64,000 bases of DNA. Source: Spirogloea muscicola. Taxonomy: Eukaryota; Streptophyta; Zygnematophyceae; Spirogloeales; Spirogloeaceae. Below are positions 56,327 through 64,000 of this stretch, piece by piece. The position numbers and the translations under genes are program-made. The notes beneath the pieces were generated by a model. The model searched no databases. It was given only the letters and a program-made list of their open reading frames with translations, and was not told the origin of the DNA. The stretch's first letter is position 1; each line of letters begins with the position of its first letter. Where the stretch lies: positions 295,156 to 359,155 of the forward strand of contig WELB01000092.1 in NCBI GenBank assembly GCA_009602725.1. Direction: 5' to 3'.

Positions 56327-58183
56327 ATGGCGTCCGGTGCCGAGCCCCCGGCGGCGGCAGCGGCGGCCGTGGAGGCGCAGCTGGAGAGCGTGGGCCTGGC
56401 GGCGGACGCCGGCGCACACGTCGGGTCGCTGAACCAGGCCACGTTCTTCCGCCTCGTCGCCGACGGCAACCTCCGCACGCTGGGCACCCTCCTCCGCCAG
56501 CACCCCGACGTTGACCTCGACGCCTACAACGACGAGGTCCCCACTAAGCCGCCGCGCTCGCTGTGGCAGCGCTCACTGTGAAGGCGGCCAGTAGCTGGAG
56601 ACGAGAACCCATCGTTGAACATGTGGCTAACATGGGCAATGCGGGGCTTTGATGGTGGGCGTGCGTCTGCAGGGCATCACGGCGCTGCACCTGGCCGTGT
56701 ATGGCTACGAGAACGAGCGCGACGTAGGCGTGCTGCGGCTGCTGCTGGAGCACGGCGCCGACGCCGGCCTGCCGGCGGCCACGCCGCCGTCGGCGCACAA
56801 GATCAGCATCGTGCGCCACGACCGCCGCCACCCGCACGGCGAGGCACTTGTGGAGACGCGCAAGATCTCCGTGCTGCACAAGACCCCCCTCCTCCTCGCG
56901 CTCGAGCTCAAGTCCTCCCTCTACCTCCGTGGTCAGCACTGCCCACTTCCCCCCACGGCTACTCCGGCAGTGCCCACGATGCTGTCACAAATGCCTGCAT
57001 CCGCATGCAGCTTCACCTGGTCATGACATGGAGCACGCTGGGCCCGACATGTGCAGGATGGGAGTACCGCCACTGGGACGCTGTTCTTGAGCTCCTGGCT
57101 GCTGCGGGCGCAGCACAGCTCGAGAAAAAGGGCGTGACAGAGGTGCCGCTGGACGCTGCCGCTGTCCTGTCAGAGGTGCAGCGTGGCTGGGCCGCCATCT
57201 ACAGGGCTCGAGACCACGAGTTGGTCGAGGTCTGGGCTGAGGGCAGCTGGGTGCCGGCGCTGAAGCTCCTCCTCTACGAGAGCTCCAAGGTCCGCCCCGG
57301 CGGTGGGCTCATTCAGAAGTTCTGCTGTGCTCGACGCAATGACGACCATCGAGATCTGACGCAAGGCTTGAGTTGGGTACTGTCTGCAGTTATTCAAGGC
57401 CAACATTGAGCCGATGACAGCGCTGAGTGCCGCGCGTCTGCATATCAAGGATGCATCTTTCCCCATCGTCCAGATGCTCATACAGTTCATATATACCGGT
57501 CACCTAGATACTGACTACCTTGAGCGCCGCGGCCTTGATCTCCTCCGGTTGGCACACAAGGTAACCGCGTGCAGTGCTGCGACAAAAGTATAGAGGAGTT
57601 TGATGACTATTTTGGGTTGTTCCATCTACCACAATAGAACTGAATGTGCATTGTGTGTTGTGGTGGTGCAGTACAGTGTGACAAGTCTGGTGAAGCTTTG
57701 TGAGCAGCACATAACCATTGAGCCAGGTGAAACAGTTGTTGCTCCCAGTGTGACGCGTATTCTGTTTTAGTTGTTGGAAGGGCTTGCTTCATATCCTTAC
57801 TAATTGCATGCCACGCTGTCATAGACACAAAAGTTCCATGTGGATAGGGTGTGAGTGTGGTGTGTGGTCTGTCTGCAGGCGCTAGATTATAAATGTGACA
57901 CACTGGCACAGACTGATCCTAGATTATTGCTATTGTTATTTTCGCAGAAAATTGGATCAAGGTGCTGCATGTTGCGATTGAGTGCAAATCTGAACTGCTG
58001 GGGCTGAAGTGTTACCGATCTATTCGGGACGAGATGGCAAGAAGGGTAGAGAAGGCGCTTGTGCACACAATGAGCTACTCAGATCGATTGGCACCAACAG
58101 GCGGGCCCCAGCAACTCTTCCAGCCAGCCGAGGGCTTGAGCGAAGCTGAGGAAGCTGACAAACAAACTACTGCTCATTGGTAA
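56327..58183 (+). CDS. ankyrin-repeat and BTB/POZ domain protein
   Basis: Six exons with matching phases: 56327-56536, 56673-56931, 57057-57289, 57390-57560, 57672-57726, 57948-58183; 387 residues. An Ala-rich start is followed by ankyrin-type repeats (QATFFRLVADGNLRTLGTLL, then ITALHLAVYGYENERDVGVL, LLLEHGADAGLP, and KTPLLLALELKSS then HWDAVLELLAAAGA). The second half reads as a BTB domain and its following helices: FPIVQMLIQFIYTGHLDTDY, LRLAHKYSVTSLVKLCEQHI, then a BACK-like segment NWIKVLHVAIECKSELLGLK. Proteins with ankyrin then BTB order bind partners and often serve as Cullin-3 adaptors. The order is the reverse of NPR1. The front half of the BTB fold (the usual FxAHKxVLAARS) is hard to see (KANIEPMTALSAARLHIKDA), so it may be degenerate. 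The upstream (GCC)n run at 56262-56290 is leader. Partner and pathway are unknown. Confidence 0.8.
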
Positions 58184-58465
58184 TGTCCTCGGTTGCTCGC
58201 CTTCTCTTCCGGTATGACCAGCCCAACCGAATGTGCATGAAGGGAAATAGACAGTTTAGGAAATCAAAATGATTCCCAGTGTTCAACTTTGTGTTGGACC
58301 TGAGCCAAAGAAGTCAGGACGATTTGTCTTGCTAGTCACCTTTGCTCACAATTGTACATGAGAGATTTACTATCTTGGCCGAGCTGTCTGGCCCCCTTCC
58401 ATTGGTTCTAGGAGCGCAAATTGATGTGAACAGTATTTGTTGATGTGCAGACGGTGTGTCCATCC
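58184..58465. other. short spacer between convergent genes
   Basis: About 280 bp separate the stops of the ankyrin-BTB gene and the Gly/Gln-rich gene. Their 3' UTRs probably meet or overlap here. Confidence 0.6.
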
Positions 58466-59943
58466 CTAAAAGAAACCCCCACCGCCGCCCTGCTGCTGCA
58501 CCACAGGCGGATCAGGGTATGTTATAAACAGACAGGTCATTTTTATCGCAAGTCAGCTGGTAATAAAGAGGACAAGAGCACAATTGCCTTCTGCATCACA
58601 TGAGCAGAAGCTTGTCCCGGGCCGCCGAGCAGCAGGGAGGAGCTAAGGACCTCTACCCGCCCCCTCATTGGCTGCAACTGATATTGTAGTGTGGTCAGAT
58701 CGCATGACTTAGTGGAGTTTCAGCGGATGTAAAATCTACAAGGGCCTGTACAAGTTCTAATCGAATGCAGTAGAGTGTCTTAACCTGTAATCACCTCAAA
58801 TACCTTCAAATACCTTCAAATACCTTCAAACCTGCAGGATGTATAAGCTGTACATACCTTCATACTGTAACCTGTCTCTGGTGTATACCTGACTATGGAC
58901 AGCATGCGCTGGCCCTTTGTGCTTAGTGGGGGTGTCTCAAACGGTAGTAGAGACTGCCATATACCTGGTTGGAGTTGCCCCCCTGATTTGGGCCCAGCAC
59001 ACGGTCCTCCACAAAGTCAACCCCATATGCCTCCGCCTTGCCGAGCATGCCCTGAAGTGGGCGTGGACAGGTGAACATGAGTCAAGTAGACGATGGCTGG
59101 GCCCGAGGGCAGTCCGACGACTGTGCTCCAAGCAGCCATTTAACGAACTCAAAGCCACAGCTGGAGCAAAAGCGTGTTCATGACCAGCCAAGATAATTGG
59201 CATTGCTATGCATTGCTGGCAATTGACAGGGATGCCAGCCAAAAAGATGGCATAGAGCATAAATGCCTTTGACAAGGCGGATGTGATCGTCGGAGATGAT
59301 GGGGAAGAGTGCACTCACCGTCTGCTTGCCGACCACGCCATCAATCTGCTGCTGGATCATGGCGCGCTCCCCTTCGTTCTTCATGTTGTCCATGAAGCCG
59401 CCCTGCTGCTGCTGGCCCCCCATGCCGTCCCCCATCTGGCCCTGGTTGCTGTTGTTGCCGCCGCCCACAAACTTCTGCTCCAGGCTGTTCAGGAAGCCTC
59501 CCTCGCCCTGCTGCTGCTGCTGCAGCACATGGAATGCAGAGCCGCACTTGGGCCACTGAGCTGCGGCAGAGCCACTGTGAGCAGAACATGGACGACCACA
59601 ATTCGTGCAATCTGACGTCTCGCGGGGCCGTCACAGCCAGCGCCGCCATGAACATCTCTGCAAGGTCGAGCCCGCAAGACGGAGCGGCGGCGGCCTAACC
59701 TGGCCCATGCCCTGGCCCAGGCCCAGGCCCTGGCCCTGGCCCATGTCCTGGTCCATGCCCTGGCCCATGCCCTGGCCCTGGCCCTGGCCCTGGCCCTCCA
59801 TCATCCCCTGCTGGTTCCCGTCGTTGTTCTGCGCAGGCGGCCCAGCCAATGTTCAAGATCAGCCCGGCGGCGCAGAGGAAAGGACGGCCGGAGCGCGGCC
59901 AGCAGCCACAGCGGCGCGGGCCTCACCCCACCGAAGAAGCTCA

Positions 59944-59944
<1 letters not shown>
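58466..59944 (-). CDS. small Gly/Gln/Asn-rich hydrophilic protein
   Basis: Five exons, all phase 0: 59927-59944 (MSFFGG), 59700-59828, 59319-59519, 58965-59051, 58466-58495 (QQGGGGGFF-stop); 154 residues. Exon 2 is a low-complexity GQGQGMGQGMDQD-type repeat. Exon 3 has FLNSLEQKFVGGGNNSNQGQ and an amphipathic stretch (NMKNEGERAMIQQQIDGVVG). Exon 4 has LGKAEAYGVDFVEDRVLGP. There is no signal peptide or membrane segment. I do not recognise the family. Composition and short amphipathic helices resemble hydrophilins and LEA-like or nodulin-related proteins induced by desiccation. The upstream CACGTGGC boxes fit such a role, but this is inference. A prion-like or phase-separating scaffold is another possibility. 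Confidence 0.7.
58791..58830. repeat. 10-bp tandem repeat in an intron
   Basis: TACCTTCAAA is repeated three times exactly (58801-58830) after a diverged copy (TCACCTCAAA). It lies in the last intron of the Gly/Gln-rich gene. Confidence 0.85.
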
Positions 59945-59980
<36 letters not shown>

Positions 59981-60301
59981 TTGGACTCCGGCGGCTAACG
60001 CGGCGGCTTTCCTGGCGGTTCCTGAGGCGTCCTGGAAGTGATGGACTGGCTGATAGAAGCCCCGGATTATGGGGAGTAGCTCTGGCGCGCCGGCCACGTG
60101 GCGGGTGTCGAGGGCGTCGGTCCTGCCACGTGGCGGGCGCTGGGGGCGGCGGTTGACTGGGCTGGCCGCGTCAGCGCGCTGACGCGGCCCGCCCCTGGGC
60201 GACACCTGCCCCGACGGCCAGCTCGCCGCCGCGTGGCGGGCTGTCACTTTCGCTGCGCCCGTCAGATTATATCGTGGAACGATGGATAAGGTGGATGCGA
60301 G
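59945..60301 (-). promoter_or_regulatory. GC-rich upstream region with two ABRE/G-box motifs and a 26-bp palindrome
   Basis: A (GCC)n leader (59945-59990) precedes the Gly/Gln-rich gene. CACGTGGC occurs at 60095-60102 and 60127-60134, both within GCCACGTGGCGGG. This is the core bound by plant bZIP factors such as ABFs, often paired in ABA- and dehydration-responsive promoters. A perfect 26-bp palindrome lies at 60164-60189 (half-site GGCCGCGTCAGCG) and includes TGACGC/GCGTCA, a TGA/CRE-like bZIP half. The region may be bidirectional. Confidence 0.55.
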
Positions 60302-60430
60302 ATGTCGTCCTTCGGCATGTCGTCGCTGCTGGAGTCCCACGGTCGAAGGGGAATTGGGAGGGGCGACAGAGGGTGCGCGATGCAGGAAGCGACCAAGAAC
60401 TATTTCTTCTATTTAATTCTTTTCAAGGTC
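60302..60430 (+). CDS. possible first exon of an unrecognised gene
   Basis: The frame MSSFGMSSLLESHGRRGIGR ... KNYFFYLILFK opens right after the GC-rich upstream region and ends at a GT (AAG|GTCGGG) just before LINE debris. No continuing exon could be proved; 60931-61560 has candidate segments but none compelling. It may be a gene interrupted by the LINE insert, or chance. Confidence 0.2.
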
Positions 60431-60499
60431 GGGGCCCCATGTTCGTCCCTTGTGTGTCCCTCACACAGCACTTTCGGTGTAGGGCAATGGCTATGAGAA

Positions 60500-60930
60500 G
60501 TAAGAGTTTCTAGCTGTGAGAAGAAGTGGCTTTCCCAATGGGGGCAAGGGCTGTGAGAAGCCAGCCCGAAAAGAATTGACAAGGTTCGAAGGGGCCACAC
60601 TACGAGCTAAGCAGCGACCAAGGGGCCTGAAAAGGCTATAGCAGAACGGGGGAGGATGGACCACTCAGTAATTACGAGTGAGAGCCTCACATCCGACAGA
60701 CTAGCTGCCGGAAAACTATCCCCCTGTGAGAGGGCCAAGCCCAAAACACATGATGGAGGAAAGAAGAATAGAGCTGCCAACTTGACAGCAGAGGCTGTGA
60801 GAGGCCAGCCCAAAGGAATGGACAAGGTCTGAAAGGGCCGGATGGCGCAAGAAGCAAGATACTAATCGCTAAGACGTCAGCAAGTAGGCTCTCAGTAACC
60901 TCTAGTCAGTAAGTGCAGGTCGGAAAGGAT
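60500..60930 (-). mobile_element. LINE 3' end, minus orientation
   Basis: The stem-loop module (60548-60567), GACAAGGTTCGAAGGGGCC, TACGAGCTAAGCAGCGACC and the ORF-tail codons at 60660-60725 are the reverse complement of 30025-30245. A second, diverged module (GGCTGTGAGAGGCCAGCCCA) follows at ~60788 with another ORF-tail remnant near 60895-60920. Confidence 0.7.
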
Positions 60931-61595
60931 CCCCCTGTCAAAGCCACCAATGTAACCCCTTGACCCTTCACTACATCACCACTGGACCCACTTCAGACCC
61001 TTTGCGGTGGTGCACATGCTGACAGTCCCATACTCGGTGTGCAGCGTATCTGCCGAGCATCCTCAGTCTCTGCAGCCAGAGCAGCAGCTGCGGCTGCAAT
61101 CAAGCGGCTGAAGTCTGGCGGTGCTGCCAACGCCAGCCTGTGCCTCGCTCTTGTTGTCTGCTGAATGCAGATGCAGGTGCAACAGCAGCCAATGACATGA
61201 CCACTGCTATTACTAACAGGTTTAGGATAGAGATTGACTGCACGGATGAAGAACGCAGATGAAAAAGATCGGGCCTGCATGATAGCCTTTGCATGTGCAC
61301 TTCTACAGGATGGAGTACTGTACATGTTCTCCTGCTGCAGCCACCAAGTGCAGCCAATCACAACTGCTCTGGCACATCGTCCTAGACAGATGCAACCAAG
61401 CGACCCAAGAGAAACCTTCTCAGCGGGACAGGGACCATCCCCAGCATCATAAGCTGCGCAGCAACTCTCTACGCAGATTGCCTATATTTACACTCTACCT
61501 TCCTCAGCGACGTCACCAGCTCGCACGTGGCAGAGGCCAATGGCCTACTCCCGGAGGAGCCTCGAGCTGCTGAGCTACAACTGTGCTGTCCTTCT
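60931..61595. other. spacer with unassigned open segments
   Basis: Forward-strand fragments such as ARAAAAAAIKRLKSGGAANA (~61075) and, after CTACGCAG, IAYIYTLPSSATSPARTW (~61478) are open, but no family is recognised. Possibly 3' exons of the gene that may start at 60302. Confidence 0.25.
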
Positions 61596-63868
61596 TCAAG
61601 CATCCTCAGTTGCAATCTTGAAGGCCTCTACAAAGCTCTCAGCTGGTTGGGCGCCTGATAATTGGCAGCGGTTGTTAATCTGGTAGCAACAGTACAACAA
61701 GATTATGGTCAATGTACTCGCAACATTGGTCAATGTACTCGCAATACTGAATTCCCTAATTTCCATCTCAGAGCACGTCCTGAGCAGCACGTAGCCTGAC
61801 TTGAGGCGATCAATGTTGTCTTTTGCTATATCTCTGAATGATAACACCACATAGCCTGCATCGCAACCTCTCCCCATCCTCTTCATGCCCCTTCAAGATC
61901 TACTTTGCTGTACTTACCACAAAGTGAGGCACCCCAGTTACTCCCCTGGCGTGCTTGGAAAGCCCCATCTTGACCTGCCAGGCAGCAAGAATCAGATTCC
62001 CACCTACTGGATCAAAGCAGACAGCTGGACCACCCAAGAAGAAAACAACCAGTCCCAAATGACAGAGTACAGCTCTTGCTTGGTGTTACGGAGAGCTTGA
62101 TGGAAGACTGCATCAATATGCTTGACTACTAGTAATTTTGCTGTCTTTAAGCAAATCCAGTGTGAGCATGCACTGACATGTCATACCTGCATGTCCAAAC
62201 AATCTTCTCCACTCTCTTGGGTTGCTGTAAACAAGAACAAACCAATTCCAGTTAAATGCTTCGTAAATCACCTCTTTCAGGCCTGCGTTCTCGTCCTCAA
62301 GGTACTCACGAGCACCTTTTACGCCAACTTTGTCTGCTGCTGCAATGAGAACTTCTCTGTTGGTATGCACAGAAGGTCTCCTTCAGCCAAAACAGCACCT
62401 TCTTGTTCCCTTACTCCACAGCACAAATAAGCTTCCAAGAACAGATAGTCAAGCATTCTTGCCAATGAAGGCAGGTACAAATTGTCTATATTATGGTCAG
62501 CTGTAAGACATGAATAATTACCTGTCTCCAATATACTTCTCTTCTGAGAAGTACTTTTTAAAAAGCTCATCAACCAGCACATTCTGCTTGTCTAATCCTT
62601 GCTTTGCGGCATATTCCAGAAGTCGGTGTGAGTCAAGAGTATTGCCCCTGCCAGAATGACAAGCTACTGTAAGAGAACTGTGAGACATGCAAGGAGTAGC
62701 CTACCTGCAACCCATTGCCACCTAGGCTTGAGCCTCCCGTCATTACACAACAATCAATCTAACCAGAAAAGGTGCAGCAGGACATCATCACAATCTTGGC
62801 ATCACAGCGCACAGACCTAAGAGAACGCCTTATAATAGATATGTGTTTTGAGCCTACTTTGTGTCATCTTCATTGCTTTCACAACAACAAGGACGTCATT
62901 GTTGGTCGTCATGAGCAACAATGGAAGAACTTACGTCTTTCCGCCTAATGAGTAGTCAAGGCCGTAAGCTGAGAAGTGCTGGTGAGAATCAAGACATGGA
63001 AGGAATTTAGGAGGCTCCTCATACACCTCATTGAAGTCAAGCTTCTGATAGCAAACTCTATTATTAAAGTCTGAACAAACTTAAAAATGAGGAAGATGCC
63101 TGTGCTTGAGCTGATGGGCAAATTTATAAGCACAAGTTGCAGTGCCAATGCTTGCCGATACTACAAGGCAGGCTGTTAGTGGCATAATTGATATCGGTAA
63201 ACAAGGGACAAGGGCCATTTATCCACCTCCTTCATCTGCCCTTCCATAGACGGCACCCGGCTCTCGCCAAACTTGCTGATGTAATAGTTTCTCTTATCAA
63301 CACCCTCCTTTGGCGCATTTGGATTCAAGAGAAAAGGATGCCATTGAACCTGCTCTCAGCATGGAACAAACAAAAATGAATGTCTCCGCGACTTAACCTG
63401 CAGTCCCCAGAAACCTGGCTAATGGTGAAGCAAGCAACTAGATCAACAGCACAGAGTGCCAGATTGCCTGCAACTTACAAATTGTACTAGCTGTCTTCCA
63501 TGAAGAACACATTCAAGGAAAAGGAAAGGCAATAACGTCTTCCGATGGCAGGACATTCAGCAGCTACGAGCTGCAGCTAGCTCAAGCAAAGAAGACATGA
63601 CTAATACCCAGCCTCCCAGCACAGCAACTAGCTATTCACCAACTGCAGAAGTTCCTGTGCCGTGCACTTGTACTGCTGTTTAGGGCAGAGCAGGCGACGA
63701 CGCCGCGCGCACCTCAACGTCGTACTTGTCCTGAGTCTGCTTGATTGCCTCCTCCAGTCGCTTCTTCCCCACAAAGCACCACGGGCAGACGGTGTCGGAC
63801 GTGACATCCACATGGACCTTCTGCCGGGCGTTGCCTGCCCCGTTGGAGAGCTTTCCCCCTCCCTCCAT
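61596..63868 (-). CDS. DsbA-family (FrnE-like) thioredoxin-fold protein
   Basis: About eight exons. The start MEGGGKLSNGAGNARQKVHV leads to DVTSDTVCPWCFVGKKRLEE, the CPWC active site of the FrnE/HCCA-isomerase-like DsbA subfamily. Next come VQWHPFLLNPNAPKEGVDKR and NYYISKFGESRVPSMEGQM, HFSAYGLDYSLGGKT joined to GNTLDSHRLLEYAAKQGLDK, LFKKYFSEEKYIGD, REVLIAAADKVGVKGAREYL, VKMGLSKHARGVTGVPHFV with the cis-Pro loop, and finally CQLSGAQPAESFVEAFKIAT before the stop. It matches Arabidopsis AT5G38900 throughout. Members are thiol-disulphide oxidoreductases or chaperone-like proteins in the cytosol; the substrate is unknown. There is no signal peptide. The gene looks intact; its 5' UTR continues towards the window end. 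Confidence 0.9.
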
Positions 63869-64000
63869 AGCCAGCGGCTGCCGCCGACGTACACTCCTGT
63901 GATTTGTCAACGGCACTTGCACGTCGACTCAGCTCAAGGAATCACTGCAATGAAATGCTGCTGGCCAGCCCCACACACCGCTTCATGTTGCATCCGTGGT
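63869..64000. other. upstream region of the DsbA-like gene
   Basis: About 130 bp of presumed leader or promoter reaching the window edge. No motif stands out. Confidence 0.4.

Noticed and set aside
61234-61573. Two overlapping forward frames upstream of the DsbA-like gene's stop codon
   Set aside because: Overlapping frames of similar length with no recognisable domain; kept only as an unassigned spacer.

Overview
The window is eukaryotic nuclear DNA with many spliced genes (GT-AG introns, mostly 100-400 bp). The gene set points to a streptophyte, meaning a charophyte-grade alga or an early-diverging land plant. The evidence is a LEUNIG-type corepressor with a LUFS domain, a bacterial-type PEP carboxylase (PPC4 class), a DUF3339 membrane protein, a plant exocyst SEC5, a plant-type LRR protein collinear with Arabidopsis AT4G23840 as I remember it, and an eight-cysteine lipid-transfer-like protein. 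I cannot name the species. All intron-exon models were built by eye from reading frames, splice sites and remembered family sequences.

Layout: 1-4.5 kb is debris of a non-LTR retrotransposon (LINE). 4.8-5.5 kb holds an LTP-like secreted protein gene (+). 6.8-14.7 kb holds the LEUNIG homologue (-), with several CAG/CTG glutamine tracts. It sits head-to-head with a START-like (polyketide cyclase-type) gene (16.0-17.0 kb, +), and an assembly gap lies between them (14842-15720). 18.3-18.7 kb is a two-exon DUF3339 gene (-). 19.1-20.3 kb is LINE debris. 21.3-29.3 kb is a complete bacterial-type PEP carboxylase gene (-), and a second gap (29447-29841) lies just upstream of its start. 29.8-30.9 kb is LINE debris in two opposed blocks. 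31.2-35.4 kb is the LRR gene (+, nine exons, all phases consistent). 35.4-37.8 kb has no gene I can name. 37.8-40.45 kb (-) is the best-preserved LINE, with a 798-codon open reading frame carrying a reverse transcriptase, a zinc knuckle and a restriction-like endonuclease. 40.5-43.5 kb (+) is an intron-bearing homologue of a bacterial DUF429-like protein. 43.9-45.3 kb is LINE debris. 45.5-53.5 kb is SEC5 (+). 53.9-56.0 kb is LINE debris. 56.3-58.2 kb is an ankyrin-BTB gene (+). 58.5-59.9 kb is a small Gly/Gln-rich hydrophilic protein gene (-) whose upstream region carries ABRE/G-box motifs. 61.6-63.9 kb is a DsbA/FrnE-like thioredoxin-fold gene (-).

The genes are ordinary housekeeping or regulatory loci and do not form a functional cluster. 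What ties the window together is the LINE family. Nearly every intergenic space is filled with its 3' ends, which keep the last ~50 codons of the ORF and a modular 3' UTR built from repeated ~100-bp units, each with a GGGCTG-loop-CAGCCC stem-loop. The elements lie in both orientations, are nested, and leave introns and exons largely untouched. I saw no LTR retrotransposon, retrovirus-like element, Polinton, CRISPR array, rRNA or convincing tRNA gene.
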